Origin: a virus
Length of the DNA stretch: 55,457 nt
Reading direction: 5' to 3' (one strand)
Virus record (IMG/VR): IMGVR_UViG_3300020472_000032
Location: 1-55,457 of that record
This document shows positions 41,078-48,770 of the stretch, piece after piece. The position numbers and the translations under genes were made by a program. The notes under the pieces are model-generated. The model did no database searches and was not told the DNA's origin. It worked only from the letters and a program-made list of their open reading frames with translations. The stretch's first letter is position 1. The number at the start of each line of letters is the position of its first letter.

Positions 41078-43264
41078 TTAGATTAAGTGTTTCTCAGCTA
41101 TGAATCTGTAATTCATATTGTTAGATGTTGCAGGAGTTAGACGTAATCTAACATTTCCACCATTAATATCAGCTGATACTGTGAACTGAACTTCGTCACT
41201 TTGAAGAGATCCGTATGTTGTTTGATAAACATCAGTTCCGTTATGTAATACTAAAATTTGTGTTATGTGAAATTTAGTTGCAGTAGTATTTTCACATGAT
41301 ATAAAATACTTTGCACTTCTATATGTTGCTATAGGCCAACTATCTACAGAAAATTGAGCTGTTGATGAACTAGTTGCTGTACTTGCATGACTATGATATG
41401 CATTATGCATGTGTATATTGTTTGTAAAAACAGTACCAAGTTGATCGCTTGATGATCCTAAATCAATTCCGCCTTGACCGCTAACAACTAATGTACCAGT
41501 TGCATCAGGAAATGATATAGTTCTATCTGCTGTAGGTGTTGTTGGCTGAACTACTAAACTATGAGAACCACCCCAAGTATCATAACGTAATACTTGATCT
41601 GCAGAAAGTGTAAAATTATGATTATCAAATACATATGATAAAGTTTCTGATCCACCTTTTTGTAAATGTATTTCGACTCTACCATCTTCACTACTGTCAG
41701 AGTCATCTATAATCCTACCAACTATTTTACCATAATTTTTATTAGCAGAAGCATCATTTTTTCCTCTAAAAGTTATATGACCTAAATAATCTAATCCAGC
41801 CGGACTAGCAGAATCTCTAGCTAATACTATACTAGGCCCCGCAGTAGAACCAGCATCAGCAGAAGTTAATGTAATATCTCCTGTAACCTGAATATTACCA
41901 GGACCATTAATATTATTACTATTGAGATCTAAGTTACCGCCCAATTGAGGAGTTGAATCATTTACTACTTCAGCAACTACTACTGACCATTCTAATGCAT
42001 TTCCAGCACTATTTGACCTTAAATATTTAAGAGGATCAAAATCACCTGGACCATCTGTTAATTCTACAAATGTAGTTGTAGTAAAGTTAGTCCATGCACT
42101 ACCAATATAACCTTCAAATTCATTGCTGTTTGTATTATAACGGATCATGCCTACTTCTGGCGAACCAGGTCTTTGTGCATTACTACCACCTGGTAGTTTT
42201 AAAGTACCAGTAGTATCTATTGTCATGTTAGTGCCATCAAACCCAAATGATGAATTAGTAGTTAACCTACCACTTGAACCAGCATAAACAATTTTATTAT
42301 TAGCTAAATCACCTACTTCTAATTCAGTAAATGTACCTCTGCCTTGTGATGTTAAATTACCAGTAAGCGAAGTAATACCTTTAACAGTTAAATTATCTTC
42401 TGCTTCTAATTCACCTAGGTGTACTTTGATATAATCTACAATGTTTACATTACCAGAAGTTTGTCCATCTTCTGTAGGACATGAAATAAAAGCAACTTCA
42501 TCTTCGCTTTCGTCATATATGGCACCTACGTTATTTGTGTTTGTAGATGTGCCATCACCTCTAGTAACAATAAACCCTTGGTCGACTGTTTGTGTTGTAG
42601 TGCCTTCGCCTAATTTAATGAGTGCTTGGTTAATAGATGTACTAACAAGTTGTGTTTGAGTACCACTTACTTGAAAGTTTCCTGTCATAGTAACTGTACC
42701 ACCAACGTTCATGTCTCCACCAACGTTTAATGCACCGCCAACACCAGCACCTCCAGATACAACCAATGCACCTGTAGAAGTACTAGAACTTGCAGTACTG
42801 TCATTGATATCAACTCTTGCATCAAAATCTGCAATACCACCTACCAGCACAGTAGAATCAAGTGTTACTGCACCTGATGCTTTTAAAGTTCCGCCTATAT
42901 CTAATAATTTTGTTGGAACAGCTAAACCAATTCCAACATTACCATCAGAATGGATAATCATACGTTGAGTATTAGCAGTATAAAAATCTATTTGATCGTT
43001 GTCTGCTCCGTCAGCGTCTTCAACTTGAATATATGTATCTAAATCTATATCTTGTACTAAGGTAGTAAATGTTTTCCAATTGGAACCATTGTGTCCTTCA
43101 AATCTAGATGTTGTTGAATTAAATCTTATATCACCAGCACTAGGTGAGCCTGGTCTGTTAGCTGTAGTTCCTGAAGGAAGATTTAACGAACCGGTTATAT
43201 CTAGCTTCAATTCATTTGATTGAGTTAATATCAGATTTTGTTGGTGATCTAATTTAATTGCCAT
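41078..43264 (-). CDS. Tail fibre protein, modular (728 aa)
   Basis: Same modules as the large fibre: ANRPGSPSAGDIRFN and ALVVSGGAGVGGALNVGG repeats, TMTIDTTGTLKLPGG and FEGYIGSAWTNFT. It lacks the S74 domain. Instead it ends in a beta-rich domain of about 90 residues (YRSAKYFISCEN, HITQILVLHNGTDVYQTTYG, VQFTVSADINGGNVRLRL) that is repeated in the next gene. This terminal domain may be an alternative receptor-binding or trimerisation tip. A perfect TATAAATA late promoter precedes it. Confidence 0.82.
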   Translation of the reverse strand: MAIKLDHQQNLILTQSNELKLDITGSLNLPSGTTANRPGSPSAGDIRFNSTTSRFEGHNGSNWKTFTTLVQDIDLDTYIQVEDADGADNDQIDFYTANTQRMIIHSDGNVGIGLAVPTKLLDIGGTLKASGAVTLDSTVLVGGIADFDARVDINDSTASSSTSTGALVVSGGAGVGGALNVGGDMNVGGTVTMTGNFQVSGTQTQLVSTSINQALIKLGEGTTTQTVDQGFIVTRGDGTSTNTNNVGAIYDESEDEVAFISCPTEDGQTSGNVNIVDYIKVHLGELEAEDNLTVKGITSLTGNLTSQGRGTFTELEVGDLANNKIVYAGSSGRLTTNSSFGFDGTNMTIDTTGTLKLPGGSNAQRPGSPEVGMIRYNTNSNEFEGYIGSAWTNFTTTTFVELTDGPGDFDPLKYLRSNSAGNALEWSVVVAEVVNDSTPQLGGNLDLNSNNINGPGNIQVTGDITLTSADAGSTAGPSIVLARDSASPAGLDYLGHITFRGKNDASANKNYGKIVGRIIDDSDSSEDGRVEIHLQKGGSETLSYVFDNHNFTLSADQVLRYDTWGGSHSLVVQPTTPTADRTISFPDATGTLVVSGQGGIDLGSSSDQLGTVFTNNIHMHNAYHSHASTATSSSTAQFSVDSWPIATYRSAKYFISCENTTATKFHITQILVLHNGTDVYQTTYGSLQSDEVQFTVSADINGGNVRLRLTPATSNNMNYRFIAEKHLI

Positions 43265-43288
43265 ACCTACACTCTTTCACTGTGCAAG

Positions 43289-43296
43289 TATTTATA
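43289..43296 (-). promoter_or_regulatory. Perfect late promoter TATAAATA for the 728-residue fibre
   Basis: Minus strand TATAAATAC lies about 24 nt before the ATG and overlaps the last codons of the upstream fibre gene. The leader contains TAGGT near the ATG. Confidence 0.7.
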
Positions 43297-44206
43297 CGTT
43301 TACTGTCTGGCGAATGATCTTCAGTGTAGCACTAGTGGCCGCGGCCATTGTAACTTTAAGTTCAACGTTTGCTCCATTAACAGCGGCAGTAAATGTACCT
43401 AGTGTACCGCCACTAACCAATGTACCGTATTGTGTAATATAGGAATTTGTACCATCATGTCCTACCATTACTTTACTACTTTGAAAGTCTGTACCTTGTG
43501 AAATAGATATAAAATATTCACTAGCTCTAAAACTTGCTTTAGCAAATGTATCTAGTACAGTTAATGATGTAGAGGCTATGGTTGCTCCAGCACTTGTAAT
43601 ATGACTATCATTAGCACCACTACCACTTATTTTATAAGTTGGTGTAATTAATGATGTAGTAACTGTAACATCAGCTGGTAAACCAACTGTTACTGTATCT
43701 GTTGCACCTACAACAACTTCAACTTCATTAGTAGTTCCATTAAATGTTAACGAATCAGTTGCTAATGCTACAGCTTGTGTATTAGAAGCACCGTCAACAA
43801 TATTTAATGTAGAAGAGGAGCCAGTATCAACATAATTTTTAGTTGCGGCATCTTGAGCCGCAGTAGGATCGCCTAAGTTTTCTATTTTGCCTGTGCCTAG
43901 GTCTGCACTTTTTAACCATGCTTTGCTCCAAGTTGCACCTGTTGTTCCCAATGAATATGTGTTATCACCATTTGGTCTAATATTAGAACCTATGTCCGCG
44001 GCAAGATTAAGTGTGTCTGTGTCAGCATCACCTAAACTAAGTGTACCACCGTCTGCTGTAATATTACCTTTAACATATAATGCTTTTTCTACTAGAACTC
44101 CACCTTTGAGTTGTAAAGCACCTGTAGACACAGTTGAATCTGTTGTATCTTCGACTACTGTAATTGTTGCTCCACTACCTGAAGCTGTTTTTCTGAAACT
44201 TGGCAT
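43292..44206 (-). CDS. Short tail fibre protein, paralogue of the 728-residue fibre (304 aa)
   Basis: A shortened version: one ALQLKGGVLVEKALYVKGN repeat, a shaft with KIENLGDPTAAQDAATKNYV (a common fibre attachment motif) and the C-terminal domain shared with the previous entry (FRASEYFISISQG, SKVMVGHDGTNSYITQYGTL). Suggests local duplication of a fibre tip. AGGAG precedes the ATG, and the late promoter core lies next to a terminator. Confidence 0.78.
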   Translation of the reverse strand: MPSFRKTASGSGATITVVEDTTDSTVSTGALQLKGGVLVEKALYVKGNITADGGTLSLGDADTDTLNLAADIGSNIRPNGDNTYSLGTTGATWSKAWLKSADLGTGKIENLGDPTAAQDAATKNYVDTGSSSTLNIVDGASNTQAVALATDSLTFNGTTNEVEVVVGATDTVTVGLPADVTVTTSLITPTYKISGSGANDSHITSAGATIASTSLTVLDTFAKASFRASEYFISISQGTDFQSSKVMVGHDGTNSYITQYGTLVSGGTLGTFTAAVNGANVELKVTMAAATSATLKIIRQTVNV

Positions 44207-44224
44207 TGCATTCTCCTACTAAGA

Positions 44225-44232
44225 GTATTTAG
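44225..44232 (-). promoter_or_regulatory. Late promoter core GCTAAATA for the short fibre
   Basis: Minus strand GCTAAATAC lies immediately after the T-run of the terminator at 44235-44261. The leader has AGGAG 6-7 nt before the ATG. Confidence 0.6.
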
Positions 44233-44234
44233 CC

Positions 44235-44261
44235 AAAAAGGAAGACGCCAAAGGCGCCTTC
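44235..44261 (-). terminator. Rho-independent terminator of the candidate RNA
   Basis: Minus strand: GAAGGCGCC (44253-44261), loop TTT, GGCGTCTTC (44241-44249), then a T-rich run at 44235-44239. Confidence 0.85.
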
Positions 44262-44494
44262 GCAAATTTAATAATTGGAGTTATTAAGTGAGTAGGGAGG
44301 ATTCGGGTATACCTCCAAACCGTCGACCGAGATACCATTCTCAAAGCCAGGTAGCCTAGTTCCGCTCGGGAGAGCGATGTGATACAACGCATTTCTGCAA
44401 CCATACCTGGGTACCACCCCTAACTAGCCAAGTTACACACTCTGGTAAATGTGCGTTTCCTTGCACTACTCTAACAAGACCGTCGCCTTATTAA
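44235..44494 (-). ncRNA. Candidate structured non-coding RNA with own promoter and terminator
   Basis: About 260 nt between a sigma70-type promoter and a rho-independent terminator in the minus direction, with no convincing ORF. Its ends can close by GAGTAG/CTACTC (44466-44471 with 44290-44295). A 5-bp arm GGAGG/CCTCC (44312-44316 with 44296-44300, loop of 11) directly abuts that closing helix, as the T arm does in tRNA or tmRNA. Two helices cross: 44422-44427 with 44356-44361, and 44404-44410 with 44347-44353 (7 bp), which is pseudoknot geometry. A CGCTC/GAGCG hairpin sits at 44363-44376. It does not match canonical tRNA (no TTCRA loop) or tmRNA. Identity unknown. Confidence 0.6.
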
Positions 44495-44499
44495 TACTT

Positions 44500-44528
44500 A
44501 ATATAATACTTCTTTCCCCAGAAGTCAA
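44500..44528 (-). promoter_or_regulatory. Sigma70-type promoter of the candidate RNA
   Basis: Minus strand: TTGACT at 44523-44528, a 17-bp spacer, and TATATT at 44500-44505. It lies directly after the T-run of the gp23 terminator. Confidence 0.7.
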
Positions 44529-44548
44529 CCTTTTTTTGCATCTTTTTC

Positions 44549-44580
44549 AAAAAAAAATGGGCCACCAAAGTGACCCATTT
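44549..44580 (-). terminator. Rho-independent terminator of the capsid operon (after gp23)
   Basis: Minus strand: AAATGGGTCAC / GTGGCCCATTT stem (44570-44580 with 44555-44565, one G-T), TTTG loop, followed by a run of Ts. It ends the gp20-gp23 transcript about 20 bp after the gp23 stop. Confidence 0.88.
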
Positions 44581-44601
44581 TGTATATCGTATAACCGAAA
44601 C

Positions 44602-45768
44602 TTATGTAAAGCTAAGGTTACCGCTGTTGATTGTAATACCTTCAACATAGTCTGCCGCATTACCGAGCGATGAAGCTTGGTTGGACAATTCAGTGTAACC
44701 GTATCGTGTCATAAATGAAACTACTGGTTCGAATGTTGATGGATCCATAACAACGCCACTGCTCATTAATGGAATATATGGGCAGTAGTAAGCTGGTGCG
44801 TCCATTTCGCCTGAGCCTTTGTAGCCTACCAATGCAACAGTACCGTCTGATGCATACTGGTCTGCGTACACTCTCATTGTACCATTCAATGTACCAACAA
44901 ATTTAGTGTTAGTTGGTGCTTCGAAAGGTCCTTCAGTTGTTCTTGCGAAGGCTGAAGTTGTAGCTGACTGAAGAACAGTAAGCATTGCTGGTGATACTAC
45001 CAAGTAGTTACCTGCGCCTCTTCTTGTTCTTGCGGCGATCAAGTTAGCGGCTCTATTTACTAGAACTGCAAATGCGGCATGCTCGTCACCAACAAATGTA
45101 GCAGTACCGGATACGCCGGCCTGGTTATATGTTAATGAAGGTGTACCTGCCAAGCTTCTAAGAGAAGCAAGGATTTCTTGGTCGATTTCAGCAGTAATTT
45201 CTTGGGCTAGTGCCGCCATAACTTCTGCTTCTACGTCGAGGCCGTGCATAGAATTTGCATCTTGAGCGGCTTCAAAAGTCCATCGAGCTGATAGCTTTCT
45301 GGTTTTTGCTTCGACTGTTTGCTTTAGTACCTGGATGCTTAACTTTTTACCAGCAGTAGCTTCAAGAGTTGAAGTTGCGTCTGCGGCGTTAGTTGTTGCA
45401 TTACCAGAATATCCAGTAGCAATTGAGAATGGGCTTAGTGCCTCATCACCTGAAGTAGCTGAGTCAAATGTTTCAGCATATCTTACTCTAAGTGTGTGGA
45501 TTTGACCCACTGGGCCTGTCATAGGCTGAACACCAACTAGCTCGTTAGCGATAACTGTTGGCATAACACGTCTGATGACTGGAAGGATAACTTTATTTAA
45601 AGTTGCAATGTTACCGGCCATTGTAGTGCCAGCAGATGCAGTCTCTGTCAAATAGCTTTTAGTATTCTCTAGAGTTTGCTCCATAACAACTTTTTTGTTA
45701 CCTTCAAGTCCGTCGGTCAGTGCAGTTTTGGTTTCATTCCAATTTTCTGTTAGGTTCATTGGATTCAC
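44602..45768 (-). CDS. 23: Major capsid protein (T4 gp23)
   Basis: 388 residues, shorter than T4 (521) because the chitin-binding-like insertion is absent, as in other marine T4-likes. The N-terminal targeting peptide (MNPMNLTENWNETK...) ends in SYLTE at residues 38-42, the likely gp21 cleavage site (LxE). The HK97-fold body follows with VLPVIRRVMPTVIANELVGVQPM, RKLSARWTFEAAQD (E-loop/spine region) and the C-terminal SSGVVMDPSTFEPVVSFMTRYGY. AGGAG is close to the ATG. A strong terminator follows. Confidence 0.96.
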   Translation of the reverse strand: MNPMNLTENWNETKTALTDGLEGNKKVVMEQTLENTKSYLTETASAGTTMAGNIATLNKVILPVIRRVMPTVIANELVGVQPMTGPVGQIHTLRVRYAETFDSATSGDEALSPFSIATGYSGNATTNAADATSTLEATAGKKLSIQVLKQTVEAKTRKLSARWTFEAAQDANSMHGLDVEAEVMAALAQEITAEIDQEILASLRSLAGTPSLTYNQAGVSGTATFVGDEHAAFAVLVNRAANLIAARTRRGAGNYLVVSPAMLTVLQSATTSAFARTTEGPFEAPTNTKFVGTLNGTMRVYADQYASDGTVALVGYKGSGEMDAPAYYCPYIPLMSSGVVMDPSTFEPVVSFMTRYGYTELSNQASSLGNAADYVEGITINSGNLSFT

Positions 45769-45774
45769 TCCTAA

Positions 45775-46881
45775 TTAATTGCGGATACCCGCTAGTTTGC
45801 GAAGGTTGATAATTTCAGCCTGTGTTCCGCTATTATTAGAGTCACTTGAGGCTTTGTTACCTGTAAACTCAGTCTTCTGAGTTTCGTTAATCATATTATT
45901 TTTAGTTGGCGTAGCATCTTCCTTTATAACGCTAGGCAAATACTTCTTAAACTGTCGTTGTAGTCTGTCAGTTTGTACACTTTCGAGTAGATCTGACATA
46001 ATTTCACGTTTGTCTTTAGCCAACGGAGCCATAAGCTCGTCGAGGATTTGCTTTCTTTCTGTTGATTGTTCCATTACTTTAACAGCCTTCTTGCCTTCTG
46101 CTATCATAACGTCTTTTTCATTCAGCTTATCTTCAGCTTCTTTCAACAGACCCGACATATCCTCTATTTTCTTAGAAAGTTTTTTAACTTCAGTACCTTC
46201 TGCTAGGTAACTTGTCATAAACTCACCTGCAAATGTTTCGAATATTTTACGTCCGAATTCATTTTCACGTGCTGACTTAATATCTTCCTTCAGTGTTGCC
46301 AATTCCTTGACAAAACCTTCTGATACGATGCCATGCACTTTTTCAGATGCTTGTTTAACAAACTTAGCTCTGGTATCTTCGATTACTTTCTTTCCTTCTT
46401 TAATCATTTTGACTTTTTGCTCAACTAGTGAACGCTTGTCATCATGAAATTCATTTAACTCCTTAGTGAGTTGCTGGATTGCAAAGCCTTCTAGCTTAGA
46501 TATTTTATCTTCGCCAGCTTTACGATCCGCTCTCAATTCGGAAATTTCCTTCTTGAGAGTTTCCATAATGAAATTGTTTAGAACTTCAGCATGTTCGGCA
46601 ATCGCTTTTTTGTACGTTACACGTTCTTCTGCTACTTTTTTCTTGTCTTCATTAAACTCAGTGAGTTCTTTGACTACAACATCACGTAGCATTTTATCCG
46701 CGGCTTCAATGATCTGAGATTTATCATGATCATATCGCTGTGCAAATTCTTCTCTAAGTTCGCTAGTAATATTTTTCTTAGCTTCTTCGAGTTTTGCTTC
46801 AAATGCTTCATTTATAGATGCTCTAACATCTTCGGAAAGCACCTCGGAGCCTAGAAGTTCTTCAATCGCTGTAAGAGCCAT
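45775..46881 (-). CDS. 22: Prohead scaffold protein (T4 gp22)
   Basis: 368 residues, almost all helical and charged with long coiled-coil stretches (EELRADRKAGEDKISKLEG, LKEAEDKLNEKDVMIAEGKK). Forms the core on which gp23 assembles and is degraded by gp21. INE before AF near residue 30 and LxE sites elsewhere fit cleavage. The C-terminus is LRKLAGIRN, the motif shared with two proteins at 20-21.7 kb. Position between gp21 and gp23 is exactly as in T4. Confidence 0.88.
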   Translation of the reverse strand: MALTAIEELLGSEVLSEDVRASINEAFEAKLEEAKKNITSELREEFAQRYDHDKSQIIEAADKMLRDVVVKELTEFNEDKKKVAEERVTYKKAIAEHAEVLNNFIMETLKKEISELRADRKAGEDKISKLEGFAIQQLTKELNEFHDDKRSLVEQKVKMIKEGKKVIEDTRAKFVKQASEKVHGIVSEGFVKELATLKEDIKSARENEFGRKIFETFAGEFMTSYLAEGTEVKKLSKKIEDMSGLLKEAEDKLNEKDVMIAEGKKAVKVMEQSTERKQILDELMAPLAKDKREIMSDLLESVQTDRLQRQFKKYLPSVIKEDATPTKNNMINETQKTEFTGNKASSDSNNSGTQAEIINLRKLAGIRN

Positions 46882-46883
46882 TT

Positions 46884-47516
46884 TTATCTCCTATATCCAA
46901 GGTCGTTAATGAACCGTAGGATCTCTTCCTTGAGATACTTTTGGGCTTTCTTGTCGTGTTCAGTAGCTCTAGCAACATCCATAAGCACATTTCCCTTACG
47001 ACCATGGTTCATTAGCTGTTCGTAAATGGGATCTGGATACGCCTGCGGAGCACTCGGATTAGCAACGATATCGACTGTGACTATTTCAAAGTCGCTAACT
47101 TTACCATCTTCTGTAACGTTACCGCTACCTCGACTAGATACGCCTAGTTTTACACCACTCTCTATTAGGGTTGTACAAATGTTTCCCATTGGAGTAGGCA
47201 ATAATTTTAGCTTACCAATCCCATCTGATCCTTGCATTTGAATATTTTGAATCACATGACTCACTCTATCCAAGTTAATGTTTAGATCATCTGGATGATC
47301 GGCTTCGCCTAATACACTATATCCACCTTCAATTTTTTCTTGCAATGATTTAACTGCATTATTAATCTCATTTAGTGGATAAACTCGTCCGTTATGATTC
47401 TGCTGTTCACCCTGTATGAAAATGCCTTTCATATACAGGTCTTTGCCCTCGCTGTCTTTTTCAGCAACGAGAGCGGCCTGTGTAGGTGACATTGTTTCAA
47501 TTAAAGTTTGCATCAT
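46884..47516 (-). CDS. 21: Prohead maturation protease (T4 gp21)
   Basis: Serine protease that trims scaffold, capsid and internal proteins. 210 residues, as in T4. The catalytic His is in GEADHPDD (H74) and the nucleophile Ser in LGVSSRGSG (S127 or S128). A strand with VDIVANPSAPQA matches the family's last conserved block. It lies 2 bp after gp22's start side and 5 bp from the acidic core gene. Confidence 0.93.
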   Translation of the reverse strand: MMQTLIETMSPTQAALVAEKDSEGKDLYMKGIFIQGEQQNHNGRVYPLNEINNAVKSLQEKIEGGYSVLGEADHPDDLNINLDRVSHVIQNIQMQGSDGIGKLKLLPTPMGNICTTLIESGVKLGVSSRGSGNVTEDGKVSDFEIVTVDIVANPSAPQAYPDPIYEQLMNHGRKGNVLMDVARATEHDKKAQKYLKEEILRFINDLGYRR

Positions 47517-47521
47517 CTAAC

Positions 47522-48382
47522 TTACTTCTTTGCTCGTTTTGTTTCAGTCATCTTAGGTTTAGGTGCTGAACTCAATTTAGCATCTTGATTGTCTGTGCCC
47601 ATGCTACCAGATGATGGAGCAGATCGGCCTTTTTCTTCGCCGCCTTTTGTCATATCAACTGTTTGACCACTGCCAAGGTTTTTATCGCCAGGTCCTACAG
47701 GACTAGCTTTGTTATCAGCATGATCGGCATTGTCTGCACTTTTCTTTTCAGTATATTCACGTAGATCTTCATCTAGATCTTCTGTCTTAGCTTCTTCTTT
47801 AGCATCGTCCTTAGCTTCTTCTACAGCTTCGTCTTTTGCTTCTTCAACAGCTTCGTCAGTTTCTTCAGTCTTTTCAGCAACTGGTTGTTCAACACTTTCT
47901 TCTGGCATTTCTGGCATTTCCATGTCCATATCCATGTCAGCTTCAGCTTCGTCACCGGCTTCGTCACCCATGATTTCTGCAAATGTTGCTTTAAGTTCTG
48001 CTAGAGCGTCTTCTACGTTCATAATAGCATCTTCGGCTTTTTCAGCATCGCCTGATGGTGCTTCTTCGTCGCCCATTTCAGCTTCGCCTTCTTCATCTTC
48101 GCCGTCTTCACCAAAGTATTCTTCGGCTTCGATTTCTTGTTTGTCTGTCTCGACATCGTCAAGGAAGTCAGCTTCGTCGTCTTCACTACCGAAGTCTTCA
48201 TCAAGTTCTTCCTCGTTAGCTTCGTCTACGATTTTCTCTTCTTCAATCTCATCCGATTCAACAAGGTCTGACCATACTTGACGGGCAAGTCCAACATAAT
48301 ATTCATGCAGAAGTTCTTCTGCCTGCTCTTTGTCCTCATTAATGAGGTGTTCCAGAGCTTTTTCTAGTTTTTCTCGACTCAT
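47522..48382 (-). CDS. Acidic prohead core protein (gp68-position)
   Basis: 286 residues dominated by Glu, Asp and Ala. N-terminal helical part (SREKLEKALEHLINEDKEQA) and acidic repeats (EEAKDEAVEEAKDDAKEEAK; MDMDMEMPEMPEE). It occupies the place of T4 gp67/gp68 between portal and protease. Such proteins fill the core and are proteolysed. The C-terminus is basic and ends KRAKK. GGGAG precedes the ATG. Homology to gp68 cannot be shown by eye because of the low complexity. Confidence 0.7.
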   Translation of the reverse strand: MSREKLEKALEHLINEDKEQAEELLHEYYVGLARQVWSDLVESDEIEEEKIVDEANEEELDEDFGSEDDEADFLDDVETDKQEIEAEEYFGEDGEDEEGEAEMGDEEAPSGDAEKAEDAIMNVEDALAELKATFAEIMGDEAGDEAEADMDMDMEMPEMPEESVEQPVAEKTEETDEAVEEAKDEAVEEAKDDAKEEAKTEDLDEDLREYTEKKSADNADHADNKASPVGPGDKNLGSGQTVDMTKGGEEKGRSAPSSGSMGTDNQDAKLSSAPKPKMTETKRAKK

Positions 48383-48416
48383 AATAAATCTCCCGTTAGT
48401 AGAGTTAATACGTTTT

Positions 48417-48424
48417 TATTTAAG
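48417..48424 (-). promoter_or_regulatory. Late promoter core CTTAAATA
   Basis: Minus strand CTTAAATAA about 35 nt before the ATG of the acidic core gene. It is preceded directly by the perfect palindrome AAGACGTCTT, which is the near-repeat of the early-promoter 12-mer. A TTGACA at 48455-48460 with TATTAC 16 bp away could add a sigma70-type start. Confidence 0.5.
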
Positions 48425-48449
48425 ACGTCTTGGTAATACGTCTTGGTAA
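48425..48449. repeat. Two 12-bp direct repeats (ACGTCTTGGTAA) with 13-bp period
   Basis: Copies at 48425-48436 and 48438-48449, in the non-coding stretch before the acidic core gene. Spacing of about one helix turn plus is compatible with a protein-binding site. Confidence 0.6.
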
Positions 48450-48453
48450 ACAC

Positions 48454-48477
48454 CTGTCAAAACCGTCTTTTTGACAG
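48454..48477. repeat. Inverted repeat CTGTCAAAA/TTTTGACAG
   Basis: Perfect 9-bp arms (48454-48462 and 48469-48477). In RNA form it gives a hairpin between the 66-residue gene and the acidic core gene, without a T-run in the minus direction. It also supplies the TTGACA of a possible promoter. Confidence 0.55.
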
Positions 48478-48514
48478 AAAATGCCTGTAGAGTGCCATAA
48501 ATGCCTGGATTAGT

Positions 48515-48715
48515 TTAAGCCTGTTCCCCTTGGAACCGTGTGCCGTAAATTTGTTTATATAACTTAATACGTTCAAGTTCTTCTAGTTTTTTACTAGCAT
48601 TGAAACTTTTAAGTTTATTAAGGTGCCTTAATGTTAGCCTAGGGCGTCTAGCTTGATCAATATCAATTTTACTAAAATCGTCTCTTGAACTGTCTTTAAA
48701 TTCTACTAAACGCAT
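48515..48715 (-). CDS. Small basic prohead-type protein at the gp67 position (66 aa)
   Basis: Ends with RRPRLTLRHLNKLKSFN, then ELERIKLYKQIYG. Small proteins with the same RPRLTLRHLNKLR...MYG layout follow the portal gene in marine T4-likes and are sometimes called gp67, although T4 gp67 is acidic. The role is probably in the prohead core or portal assembly. AGGA is about 7 nt before the ATG. Confidence 0.65.
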   Translation of the reverse strand: MRLVEFKDSSRDDFSKIDIDQARRPRLTLRHLNKLKSFNASKKLEELERIKLYKQIYGTRFQGEQA

Positions 48716-48750
48716 GTTTTAATTCCTAATTGTAGTATATATGCCTAGAT

Positions 48751-48770
48751 GTCTTACTTCTACGTAAGAC
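48751..48770 (-). other. Hairpin overlapping the portal stop codon
   Basis: GTCTTAC/GTAAGAC arms (48751-48757 and 48764-48770) with a 6-nt loop. The stop codon (48760-48762) lies in the loop. No T-run, so more likely mRNA stabilisation or processing than termination. Confidence 0.5.

Noticed and set aside
36615-44206. Tandem DNA repeats or CRISPR-like array in the fibre region
   Set aside because: The repetition is at protein level (beta-helix modules) with variable spacing; no short regular direct repeats with unique spacers.
44219-44404. 61-residue minus-strand ORF (MVAEMRC...) in the interval after gp23
   Set aside because: No ribosome-binding site, odd Arg/Ser-rich composition, ends inside a terminator and late promoter. 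The interval behaves as a structured RNA.
44290-44471. tRNA or tmRNA gene
   Set aside because: The closing helix and T-arm position fit, but there is no TTCRA loop, no CCA end, no proper anticodon arm, and no tmRNA 5' motif or clear tag ORF. Kept as an unidentified RNA.
47730-48281. 183-residue Ser-rich plus-strand ORF
   Set aside because: Antisense of the Glu/Ala-rich core protein; Ser runs are the mirror of GAA/GAG-type codons.
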